Part shown: in pieces, positions 36,462 through 44,984 of the stretch | How positions within the stretch are numbered: position 1 is the stretch's first letter | Layout of the letters: the number at the start of each line of letters is the position of its first letter | Source: Cytophagales bacterium | Lineage (GTDB): Bacteria; Bacteroidota; Bacteroidia; Cytophagales; UBA9547 | Assembly (NCBI GenBank): GCA_013297755.1 | Contig: JAAFIH010000020.1 | Span: 1 to 64,000 of the forward strand | Length of the DNA: 64,000 nt | Direction of reading: 5' to 3' | Notes under the pieces: model-generated | The model's input: only the letters and a program-made list of their open reading frames with translations | What the model was told of the DNA's origin: nothing | Database searches by the model: none | Position numbers and translations under genes: made by a program

Positions 36462-37532
36462 ATGTCAAAATACAAAGCTGGTGTCCTTTATGGAGACGAA
36501 CTAGAAGCACTTTATAACGATGCAAAAAACAATAATTTTGCAATGCCTGCAGTAAATGTCATAGGCACAGAGTCTATCAATGCAGTATTGGAAACTGCTG
36601 CAAAAGTAAATTCGCCAGTAATCATACAATTTTCTAATGGCGGAGCCCAATTTTATGCTGGCAAAGGCATGAAAAACGACCAACTACAAGCCAATATAGT
36701 AGGAGCAATCTCTGGAGCAAAACATATACACGAAGTAGCAAAATATTATGGTGTGCCTGTAATACTACATACTGATCATGCCTCCAAAAAATGGCTTCCT
36801 TGGATAGATGCCCTTATCAAAGCTGGCGAAGACCACAAAAAATCGCATGGACAACCTCTTTTTAGCTCCCACATGTTGGATTTGAGCGAAGAACCCCTAC
36901 ACGAAAATATAGAAATCTCTACTGAATATTTTAAAAAAATGAACCCTCTTGGTATGGCCATAGAAATAGAACTTGGCGTAACAGGTGGCGAAGAAGATGG
37001 CGTAGACAATAGCGATGTAGACAACGAAAAACTATACACGCAGCCCGACCACGTCTGGCAAATGTATAAAAGTCTATCTACGATAGGCAAAAGATTTTCG
37101 ACTGCTGCTGCCTTTGGCAACGTGCATGGCGTTTACAAATCTGGTAATGTAGAATTGACACCAATAATATTAAAAAACTCGCAAGAATACGTAAAAAAAC
37201 AACTTGGCTCAGCTTCTGATAAACCACTCTACTTTGTGTTTCATGGTGGCTCAGGCTCCGAAAAAGCCAAAATTGAAGAATCGCTTGGCTATGGTGTTAT
37301 AAAAATGAATATAGATACAGATATGCAATGGGCCACTTGGGAAGGTGTTTTGAAATATTATAACAGCAAAAAAGATTACTTGCAAGGCCAATTGGGCAAC
37401 CCAGAAGGACCAGATTCGCCAAACAAAAAATATTACGACCCACGTGTGTGGCTCCGAAAAGGACAAGAAAACTTTGTGCTTCGCCTCGAAGAAGCCTTCA
37501 AAGATTTGAATTGTATCAATAAAAATGCTTAA
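36462..37532 (+). CDS. fbaA: Fructose-bisphosphate aldolase, class II
   Basis: 356 aa zinc enzyme of glycolysis/gluconeogenesis, splitting fructose 1,6-bisphosphate into the two triose phosphates. Zn/active-site HTDHASKKW near residue 107, acid segment AIEIELGVTGGEEDG near 165, substrate-binding HGGSGS near 263 and NIDTDMQWATWEG near 284. Length and motifs fit the E. coli FbaA (class IIA) type. Monocistronic: promoter upstream, strong terminator downstream. Confidence 0.96.
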   Translation: MSKYKAGVLYGDELEALYNDAKNNNFAMPAVNVIGTESINAVLETAAKVNSPVIIQFSNGGAQFYAGKGMKNDQLQANIVGAISGAKHIHEVAKYYGVPVILHTDHASKKWLPWIDALIKAGEDHKKSHGQPLFSSHMLDLSEEPLHENIEISTEYFKKMNPLGMAIEIELGVTGGEEDGVDNSDVDNEKLYTQPDHVWQMYKSLSTIGKRFSTAAAFGNVHGVYKSGNVELTPIILKNSQEYVKKQLGSASDKPLYFVFHGGSGSEKAKIEESLGYGVIKMNIDTDMQWATWEGVLKYYNSKKDYLQGQLGNPEGPDSPNKKYYDPRVWLRKGQENFVLRLEEAFKDLNCINKNA

Positions 37533-37542
37533 TTAATGTATC

Positions 37543-37584
37543 AAAAAAGCCCTTAAAAAAATCAATTTTTAGGGGCTTTTTTTT
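37543..37584 (+). terminator. Rho-independent terminator after the aldolase gene
   Basis: AAAAAAGCCCTTAAAAA pairs with TTTTTAGGGGCTTTTTT with one mismatch, ending in a T-run. Confidence 0.8.
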
Positions 37585-37694
37585 GTAATTAAAAATTTGT
37601 ATTCTTACCTTTCTTTATTTATTTATTTTTTAAATTCAAACTTGCTTTTTTTCTTATTTTTTGTATATTTACCGCTCAATATTGCTTTAATAAT

Positions 37695-38702
37695 ATGGCA
37701 AAATCTCTAAACAAAAATTTACATAAAGCCAAAGCTGGTAAAAACGATGAGTTTTATACCCAATTGCCTGATATTGAAAAAGAAATGAGGCACTACAAAG
37801 ACCATTTTAAAGGTAAAGTGGTGCTTTGTAATTGCGATGACCCACGTGTAAGCAATTTTTTTAACTATTTTGCTTATAATTTTGAATTTCTGGGGTTAAA
37901 AAAATTGATAGCTAATTGCTACAAAAGCCAAAATATGGACTTATTTAGCAAAAATGATTCAGAAATTGCGATTTATTTAGAATACAATGGAGATAAAAAC
38001 GGAAATAAAGTGCCAGATGTAGAAGAAATTGGCATCAAATATTTTAAAGGTGATGGCGATTTTAGAAACAAGGAATGTATAGAATTGCTTAAAGAAGCAG
38101 ATATTGTAGTTACAAATCCCCCTTTTTCGCTTTTTAGAGAATACGTGACTCAATTAGTAGAATACGATAAAAAATTTATAATCGTAGGGCATCAAAACGC
38201 TATTACTTATAAAGAGATTTTTAAATTAATAAAAGATAACAAAATCTGGCTTGGTTATGGATTTAATGGAGGTGCAGCCCATTTTATTAACAAACATTAT
38301 ACTGATTATGCCACAGCGAGTAATCATAAAGATGGCATGATTAGAGTTTCTGGAGTGGTTTGGTTTACAAACTTAGATATTCTGAAACGAAACGATGATT
38401 TATACCTATGTGAAACCTACAAAGACCACGAAAAAAAATACCCCAAATATGATAATTATGATGCTATAAATGTAGATAAAACCAAAGATATTCCTTGTGA
38501 TTATTCAGGAACTATGGGTGTGCCTATTACTTTTTTGGATAAATATAATCCTGAACAATTTGAGATTTTGGGGATGTCAGCATCTGCTGGTTATGATAAA
38601 GATGTTGTTGGTATTTCATTTTTGGGAGAAAAAGATGCTAGACCTTTGATTAAAGGAGAAAATACGTATGCAAGAGTTTTCATTAAAAACAAAAAAATAT
38701 AA
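37695..38702 (+). CDS. EcoRI-family adenine-specific DNA methyltransferase
   Basis: 335 aa, close to the length of M.EcoRI. The N terminus (NKNLHKAKAGKNDEFYTQL) is typical of the family. Catalytic N-P-P-F near residue 140 (VVTNPPFSLF); SAM-binding region near VVLCNCDDPRVSNF. Family members methylate adenine N6 in palindromic sites. The next gene, a DUF262-HNH nuclease, begins two bases after the stop, so the two are one operon. This resembles a two-gene restriction-modification or other defence unit, with the nuclease not EcoRI-like. Confidence 0.88.
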   Translation: MAKSLNKNLHKAKAGKNDEFYTQLPDIEKEMRHYKDHFKGKVVLCNCDDPRVSNFFNYFAYNFEFLGLKKLIANCYKSQNMDLFSKNDSEIAIYLEYNGDKNGNKVPDVEEIGIKYFKGDGDFRNKECIELLKEADIVVTNPPFSLFREYVTQLVEYDKKFIIVGHQNAITYKEIFKLIKDNKIWLGYGFNGGAAHFINKHYTDYATASNHKDGMIRVSGVVWFTNLDILKRNDDLYLCETYKDHEKKYPKYDNYDAINVDKTKDIPCDYSGTMGVPITFLDKYNPEQFEILGMSASAGYDKDVVGISFLGEKDARPLIKGENTYARVFIKNKKI

Positions 38703-38704
38703 GA

Positions 38705-39838
38705 ATGGACATAGTTCTGAAAGAAATTACGATAAGAGAAGTTACAAATGGATATAAAAACAGTGATGAAGAGGGTGTTGTTGGCTATGGAGGTAAACTA
38801 AACATTCGTCCAAAATATCAGCGTGAGTATGTATATGACAATGCACAACGAAATTCAGTAATTGAAACTGTAAAAAAGAATTTTCCGCTCAATGTAATGT
38901 ATTGGGTAAAAAGTGGAGAGGATAGTTATGATGTTTTGGATTTAATTAATCCAAAATCAAAATATACAGATGTGCAATATGAAGTGTTGGATGGACAGCA
39001 ACGCACCATCAGCATTTGTGAATATGTGGCAGGTACTTTTTCGTTGAATAATATGTACTTTCATAATCTTACAGATGTAGAGCAGAATCAAATTTTGGAT
39101 TATAAACTGATGGTTTATTTTTGTGAAGGTGATAATAAAGAAAAGCTCGATTGGTTCAAAACCATTAATATTGCAGGAGCAAAACTTACCAACCAAGAGC
39201 TAAGAAATGCCATATACACAGGCACCTGGCTAACAGATGCCAAAAAATATTTTAGCAAAACAGGTTGCCCAGCTTATCAAAAAGCTAAAGATTACATGAA
39301 TGGTTACCCTAACAGGCAAGAATACTTAGAAACAGTTATAGACTGGATTTCTAAAGGCAATATTGAAGAGTATATGGCTAAAAACCAACATGAGCCAAAT
39401 GCGAGTGAGTTGTGGTTATATTTTAATAATGTAATCACTTGGGTAAAAGTACTATTTACCAACTATCGCAAAGAAATGAAAGGTGTGGATTTTGGCACAC
39501 TTTACAATAGTTATAAAGATGCAAAATTTGATGCAAAAACACTAGAAAAAGAAATTTCTACATTGATGCAAGACGAAGATGTAACCAAAAAATCGGGCAT
39601 TTATGAATATGTAATCACTAGAAACGAGAAATATTTAAGTATCAGAGCCTTTACTGACAAACAAAAAAGGGAGGCTTTTGAACGTCAAGCTGGTGTTTGT
39701 GTAAAATGCAATGTTACTTTCGAACTCAGCGAAATGGAAGCCGACCACATCAAACCTTGGCACCAAGGCGGCAAAACAACTACCGAAAATTGCCAAATGC
39801 TTTGCAAACATGATAATAGAATAAAGTCTAGTAAATAA
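38705..39838 (+). CDS. DUF262 (GmrS-like) - HNH endonuclease
   Basis: 377 aa. The N-terminal DUF262 domain includes RPKYQREYVYDNAQRNS and the hallmark DGQQRT (about residue 97-102), a ParB/sulfiredoxin-like NTP-using fold as in GmrSD. The C terminus is an HNH nuclease: CVKCN, EADHIKPWHQGG, ENCQMLCKHDN, with a zinc-binding pair. DUF262 enzymes are mostly modification-dependent type IV restriction enzymes; the linked methyltransferase instead suggests either protection of self or a target that depends on its methylation. No third gene is visible. Confidence 0.85.
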   Translation: MDIVLKEITIREVTNGYKNSDEEGVVGYGGKLNIRPKYQREYVYDNAQRNSVIETVKKNFPLNVMYWVKSGEDSYDVLDLINPKSKYTDVQYEVLDGQQRTISICEYVAGTFSLNNMYFHNLTDVEQNQILDYKLMVYFCEGDNKEKLDWFKTINIAGAKLTNQELRNAIYTGTWLTDAKKYFSKTGCPAYQKAKDYMNGYPNRQEYLETVIDWISKGNIEEYMAKNQHEPNASELWLYFNNVITWVKVLFTNYRKEMKGVDFGTLYNSYKDAKFDAKTLEKEISTLMQDEDVTKKSGIYEYVITRNEKYLSIRAFTDKQKREAFERQAGVCVKCNVTFELSEMEADHIKPWHQGGKTTTENCQMLCKHDNRIKSSK

Positions 39839-39969
39839 TATTATTCATCAATAACAGACTATTCCCCTCAACCTTTTTTTGAAAATAAAATGTATTTTGC
39901 ATAATTTTTATTATTTTCGTGCCGTTATTGCAATAGAAATATCTTTTTTTTAGACAATATTACCAAAAA

Positions 39970-42900
39970 ATGCTTTCATACAAAAAAATTAATAACATAG
40001 CTGGATGGGCAGTATTTGCCATTTCTACCATAGTTTATGCACTCACTGCCGAATCTACGGCTAGTTTTTGGGATTGTGGCGAGTTTATAGCTTGTGCATA
40101 CAAACTACAAGTACCACATCCACCTGGAGCACCTTTGTTTTTGCTGATAGGTCGTATGTTTTCGTTTCTGGCCCTAGGCGATGTTACTCAGGTAGCCTAT
40201 TGGATCAATATGTCTTCGGTTTTGGCAAGTTCGTTTAGTATTTTATTCCTGTTTTGGTCTATCACATTGTTGGCTCGAAAATTGGTTTTGAGCAGCCGAG
40301 ACGATATTCCTACCCTAAGCCAAACCATCGCCATTATTGGTTCTGGGCTTGTGGGCTCGTTGGTTTATACATTTTCAGATACTTTTTGGTTTTCGGCTGT
40401 CGAAGCCGAGGTATATGCTATGTCGAGTTTTTTTACTGCTTTTGTGTTTTGGGCCATGCTCAAGTGGGAAGTGGTGGCCGATGAACCCACAGCCGATCGT
40501 TGGTTGTTGCTTATTTGCTATATGGTGGGTTTGTCTATTGGGGTGCATTTGCTAAACTTAGTTACAATTCCTGCCTTAGGCTTTTTGTATTATTTTCGTA
40601 GATACAAAACCAGTTTCAAGGGTGCCATGATTGCATTTTTGATTTCTATGGCCATTATTGCTCTTATTCAAGTTGGAGTTATTCTTGGGTTGCCAACCAT
40701 GGCTGGCAAGTTTGAAATCTTTTTTGTAAATAGTCTTGGTCTGCCTTTTGGCTCTGGAGCTTTTGTTTGCATACTATTAGTGGTAGGTAGTGTCGTTTAT
40801 GGCATTATTTATTCTATTAAAAATAATAAAATATTACTAAATACTAGCCTCTTGGGTTTAGCTTTTGTACTTATAGGGTATATGTGCTATACTGTAATAT
40901 TGATACGTTCCAATTTTAATACACCCATTGATGAGAATAATCCAGAGGATGTAATGAGCTTTGTGTCTTATCTCAAGCGTGAGCAATATGGCGATCGTCC
41001 ATTATTATATGGCCCTAGCTACACTGCCGAGTTGGTAGACCAAGAGCGTGGAGCTCCATTGTATAGGAAAGGAGAAAAAAAATATGAGATTTATGATTAC
41101 AAAATAATCAATAAATTTGATCCACGCCACGAAATTCTTTTTCCTCGATTGCATAGCAAGCAAGGTGGCCATGCAGAGGAGTATGCCCGTTGGACAGGTT
41201 CGCCTGCTGGCAAAAAACCAACCATGAGCGACAACATCAAGTTCTTTTTCAATTATCAAATTGGCCACATGTATTATCGATATTTTATGTGGAATTTTGC
41301 TGGCCGCTCAGGCGATATTCAAGATGCCGATTACCTAAGACCCTGGGAGGGCAAAGAAGGTTTGCCTGCTTCCATTGCCAATAGCAAAGCCCGAAACAAT
41401 TATTTTTTCATCCCATTGTTGCTTGGTTTATTGGGGTTTGTGTTTCAGTTTACTAGAAACCGTAAAGATTTTATTGTACTAGGTTGGTTGTTTTTGCTCA
41501 CAGGCATAGCCCTAGTAGTGTACCTTAATCCACCACCAACAGAGCCACGTGAGCGTGATTATATCTATGTAGGTTCGTTTTATGTATTTGCCATTTGGAT
41601 AGGATTGGGCGTATTGGCCATAATAGATTATATTTCTGCTTTTGTCAAAAATGAAAAATTAAGACCTATCTTGGCCACAAGTTTGGGTTTAGTAGCACCA
41701 GTAATTATGTGTGCCCAAGGATGGGACGACCACGACCGCTCAGATAGATATCACTCTATCGATTCTGCAAAAAATTTACTAAACTCTTGTGATAAAAATG
41801 CCATTGTTTTTACTGGTGGCGACAACGATACATTTCCACTTTGGTATGTGCAAGAGGTAGAGGGCTTTCGTACAGATGTGCGTGTATGCAACTTGAGCTT
41901 ACTCAACACTGATTGGTATATCAATCAGATGAAAATGAGAGCTTACGAATCGCAACCACTACCTATTTCGATGGAATTTAAAGACTTTATTCAAGGCAAA
42001 AACGATTATATCCCTTATTATGAAAACAAAGCAGGTGCTGGTGGTATTTCGGTGCCTATCTATATCAAAATGCTCAAAGAGCAAAACGATGCCATTATGG
42101 TGCAGTCGTCTAGTGGCGATGGTATAGCAACACTACCATCAGAGATTTTGGCCTTGCCTGTAGATAGTGCCAAAGTAAGTAAAATGGATTTTGTACCCAA
42201 AAATAGAGCCAAAGATGTGCCCTCACAAATTGTATGGCGCTATGGCAAACAAGCCATAGACAAAGCCACTATGATAATGTTGGATTTGATATCTACCAAC
42301 AACTGGGAACGTCCCATTTACTTTTCGTCTACATTATCAACCTCAAACTACATTGGGCTTAAAGAATATATGCAAATGGAAGGTTTGGCTTATAGATTGA
42401 TGCCCTATCGCACACCTGGAGCCACCCAAGGTGTAGTAAATACAGATGTGATGTATAAAAGAATGACCAAAGACATGTATTTTAGGGGCTTGGCAGACGA
42501 TAAATTTTATGACGAAAATTATAGACGCTTTCCTTATAATGCTCGTATGTCGTTTTACAGGCTAGCAGCCCAATTATATGATGAAGGAATGCAAGAAAAA
42601 GACTCTATCACTATACCAAGCGAAGGAAGCCCAAAAATAGACAAAATAGCTAGAGCCAAAGAAGTAATAAATTATTGCTTAACGGTGATACCCGATCGCA
42701 CCATACCTTACGATGTTACCAGTCCTCAATTTGTGGCAGTATTGATAAAATGTGGCGACAAACCAAAAGCCATGGAAATAGTCAATATCATGTCGAAAAG
42801 AGCAGACGAGGAACTCAATTATTATGTTTCCAACAACATAAATAATGAAATGGAGGTTCAATCAAATCTATATATTCTCAATCAATTGGCTACCATCCTA

Positions 42901-42978
42901 AAAAATGAAGGTATGGAAGAGGAAGGTAAGAAAATAGAAAAAATATTTGACAAATATATTGGTTCTGAAGAACAATAA
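39970..42978 (+). CDS. DUF2723 (GT117) integral-membrane glycosyltransferase-like protein
   Basis: 1002 aa. The N-terminal half has about ten membrane helices and the family signature FWDCGEFIACAYKLQVPHPP near residue 34, related to protein O-mannosyltransferases. The second half is a soluble region (NPPPTEPRERDYIYVGSF, then a long domain with FTGGDNDTFPLWYV). The family is almost restricted to Bacteroidota and is linked to surface glycosylation; the substrate is not known. A -7 box TATTTTCG lies at 39912-39919. Monocistronic. Confidence 0.9.
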   Translation: MLSYKKINNIAGWAVFAISTIVYALTAESTASFWDCGEFIACAYKLQVPHPPGAPLFLLIGRMFSFLALGDVTQVAYWINMSSVLASSFSILFLFWSITLLARKLVLSSRDDIPTLSQTIAIIGSGLVGSLVYTFSDTFWFSAVEAEVYAMSSFFTAFVFWAMLKWEVVADEPTADRWLLLICYMVGLSIGVHLLNLVTIPALGFLYYFRRYKTSFKGAMIAFLISMAIIALIQVGVILGLPTMAGKFEIFFVNSLGLPFGSGAFVCILLVVGSVVYGIIYSIKNNKILLNTSLLGLAFVLIGYMCYTVILIRSNFNTPIDENNPEDVMSFVSYLKREQYGDRPLLYGPSYTAELVDQERGAPLYRKGEKKYEIYDYKIINKFDPRHEILFPRLHSKQGGHAEEYARWTGSPAGKKPTMSDNIKFFFNYQIGHMYYRYFMWNFAGRSGDIQDADYLRPWEGKEGLPASIANSKARNNYFFIPLLLGLLGFVFQFTRNRKDFIVLGWLFLLTGIALVVYLNPPPTEPRERDYIYVGSFYVFAIWIGLGVLAIIDYISAFVKNEKLRPILATSLGLVAPVIMCAQGWDDHDRSDRYHSIDSAKNLLNSCDKNAIVFTGGDNDTFPLWYVQEVEGFRTDVRVCNLSLLNTDWYINQMKMRAYESQPLPISMEFKDFIQGKNDYIPYYENKAGAGGISVPIYIKMLKEQNDAIMVQSSSGDGIATLPSEILALPVDSAKVSKMDFVPKNRAKDVPSQIVWRYGKQAIDKATMIMLDLISTNNWERPIYFSSTLSTSNYIGLKEYMQMEGLAYRLMPYRTPGATQGVVNTDVMYKRMTKDMYFRGLADDKFYDENYRRFPYNARMSFYRLAAQLYDEGMQEKDSITIPSEGSPKIDKIARAKEVINYCLTVIPDRTIPYDVTSPQFVAVLIKCGDKPKAMEIVNIMSKRADEELNYYVSNNINNEMEVQSNLYILNQLATILKNEGMEEEGKKIEKIFDKYIGSEEQ

Positions 42979-43013
42979 ATAGGCCTCAAGACAAGAAAAC
43001 CTCAATCTAATGG

Positions 43014-43120
43014 TTTCAAACGAGAGCGATTGTGCGATTGGATTGGATTGTACAGAAAGTAAGGACAGGGCATGCCCTGTCCTTACGCTAATCCTGCCCT
43101 GTCCTTACACTGTCCCTGTA
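43014..43120 (+). repeat. Palindromic repeat: perfect 28-bp dyad with flanking half copies
   Basis: GTAAGGACAGGGCA/TGCCCTGTCCTTAC at 43059-43086 is a perfect palindrome, followed by two partial half sites (CCTGCCCTGTCCTTAC, TGTCCCTG). A related element is at 54191-54220, and both are followed by AAAGATTnATT..GGC. A degraded relative of the first REP family (CAAACGAGAGCGATTG) is at about 43019-43034. Confidence 0.8.
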
Positions 43121-43240
43121 AAAGATTTATTATTGGCGAAGCTACTTTTGTTTTTTTTTGCCCTTTTTTTTGTTTTTTTATTTTCGTGTGAAACACGAAA
43201 AGTGGTTGGTTTTGATAAAAATATAATGACTTTTTTTGTT

Positions 43241-43510
43241 TTATAGCAAATCTCAGATTTGCATACACCATGACGAAGTCTTGAGACTTCGCCAAACTTT
43301 AGCTTTTACAGACTACTATGAACGGGGATTTGCCACATCATGTGTAGGATGTTCGGCATAGTCTCTAGACTATGTCGAAGCGAACGCAAATCTCTGATTT
43401 GCGTATAAATTAATTCCAATTTTAAAAATATGGACTTTTTTGTTTCTATAGCAAATCAGAGATTTGCATACACCTTGACGAAGTCTGGAGACTTCGCCAA
43501 ACTTTTAGCA
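43241..43510 (+). repeat. Cluster of hairpins with duplicated 65-bp unit
   Basis: A ~65-bp unit (TATAGCAAATC, hairpin GCAAATCTCAGATTTGC, TACACC, hairpin GAAGTCTTGAGACTTC, GCCAAAC) occurs at 43243-43310 and, slightly diverged (GCAAATCAGAGATTTGC), at 43448-43508. Between them are ATAGTCTCTAGACTAT (43358-43373) and CGCAAATCTCTGATTTGCG (43385-43403). Six hairpins in 270 bp, no coding; small ORFs here are by-products. The 566-bp gap 42979-43544 holds nothing else. Confidence 0.8.
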
Positions 43511-43544
43511 TTTTTTTATTCTTCGCCTAGCTGGGAACACTACA

Positions 43545-44984
43545 CTATTTCAAATCCTTGTATTTTTTCCAAAATTGTTTATAATCTTCGAATTTTAAAG
43601 AAGGATAATCTAAATTGTATTTTCTTACTTTAACATATTTGTCTGGTAGTTCAATCCAATTAGGTTTTGCAGTTTTGTAAAAAATCATATAATCAAATAT
43701 GTTTTGCCAACTCAAATTAGTACTATATGTTCCCTCAGAGCGATAATCATATGGATCCATATTGAATTTTACATTTTTATCTAAAATTTTATTAAAGTTT
43801 AAATATTGGATACTGTCCTTGTTTAAAGACAAACTATTTTCTATAAAATCTACTGGTTTTTCATAAAGTTTGTTCGTGTCTTTAATTAGCTCAAAATAAT
43901 CAAAAATAAAATTAGTACTTATAGTAGTCATACTTGCACCATTTCCTAAGTCAGTACTTCCCTCAACTTTACTGTTTTTTTTAGGCACAAATGCAGAATA
44001 TCTTGAAAAATCCCCTAAGATTCCTCCATTTGAAAAACTACCCACTGCTCCATATTTGCTCCCATATTTCTTTTTTAACATAGTTCCTATATCAACTACA
44101 GACAATTTCATGTTTTTATAGAATAAATCTGATTTCATTGCATGCAAATTAGAAGTAATGAGAATAAATTTCTTGTTTCTAAATATGCTATCCTTTAAAA
44201 AAACTACATTTCTAAACATTTGATTCAGCCTATGTTTATCGTTATTTCCAAATACAGATAAAAAAGTTGAATCCTTTGAATCTTCATATTTATAAAATCG
44301 TTTGTAACTAACATAATTTTCAAATGTTTTTAAAAAAATTTTTTGATTAATTATTAATTTTTCAAAACTAGATTTCAAAACTTTAGCGAAATTATTGGTA
44401 ATTAATGTAGTTTCATTGCTATCCAAATCAGCAATATCTTTAAGCCTAACTAATCTTTTACACTCTTGTATTCTTTTTTTATCTTCTAAACCTAGATTCA
44501 ATTCATAAAGTGATTCTAGATTTTTATATGTGATGAATGAATTTTCTTTATCATAAATGTTATAATCTGCTAAATCGAAGCCTACAAAAGTTTTCATTGG
44601 GTTTTTGAGTAAATATTCAATTAATTCAAATTCATAAACATTGAAAAAATTTTTATGAAGTGTTTTTGTGTAAAACTTAATTACTCCATTAACAGAAGTA
44701 TCTTTTTCTATATTTAAAGGTTCGAATAAACCTGCACCTTCATACAAAACAACTTCATACCCATATTTTTCGCAAAGTTGTATTATCAATTCATTTCTAT
44801 GTTGAAGATGATTGCCAAATGTGTGATTGCTTTCAGCTATAGCTAGTATTTCATATTTGGATATTTCTTTTAAAAAAACATCTTTTGTTATTGCGGTACT
44901 ATTGATATCAAGTTGAGCAATTACAGTGTATATTGGGAGTAAAAATATGACACAAATTATCTTTTTACTTAAAAAAGCCGCCAT
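43545..44984 (-). CDS. Secreted erythromycin-esterase-like protein
   Basis: 479 aa with a signal peptide (KIICVIFLLPIYTVIAQ). The mature part fits the erythromycin-esterase superfamily (PF05139): ILAIAESNHTFGNHLQHRNE supplies the E-x-x-H pair, VVLYEGAG the next glutamate and ILITSNLHAMKSD the C-terminal histidine. Family members include macrolide esterases and many proteins of unknown substrate, so macrolide resistance should not be assumed. It starts inside the 3' end of the RHS gene (20-bp overlap, same strand), so it is cotranslated with the RHS tip; a link as partner or immunity is an inference. Confidence 0.65.
   Translation of the reverse strand: MAAFLSKKIICVIFLLPIYTVIAQLDINSTAITKDVFLKEISKYEILAIAESNHTFGNHLQHRNELIIQLCEKYGYEVVLYEGAGLFEPLNIEKDTSVNGVIKFYTKTLHKNFFNVYEFELIEYLLKNPMKTFVGFDLADYNIYDKENSFITYKNLESLYELNLGLEDKKRIQECKRLVRLKDIADLDSNETTLITNNFAKVLKSSFEKLIINQKIFLKTFENYVSYKRFYKYEDSKDSTFLSVFGNNDKHRLNQMFRNVVFLKDSIFRNKKFILITSNLHAMKSDLFYKNMKLSVVDIGTMLKKKYGSKYGAVGSFSNGGILGDFSRYSAFVPKKNSKVEGSTDLGNGASMTTISTNFIFDYFELIKDTNKLYEKPVDFIENSLSLNKDSIQYLNFNKILDKNVKFNMDPYDYRSEGTYSTNLSWQNIFDYMIFYKTAKPNWIELPDKYVKVRKYNLDYPSLKFEDYKQFWKKYKDLK

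Noticed and set aside
43545-44984. Macrolide resistance gene
   Set aside because: Only the superfamily motifs are present; the overall sequence is far from EreA/EreB and the protein is exported.
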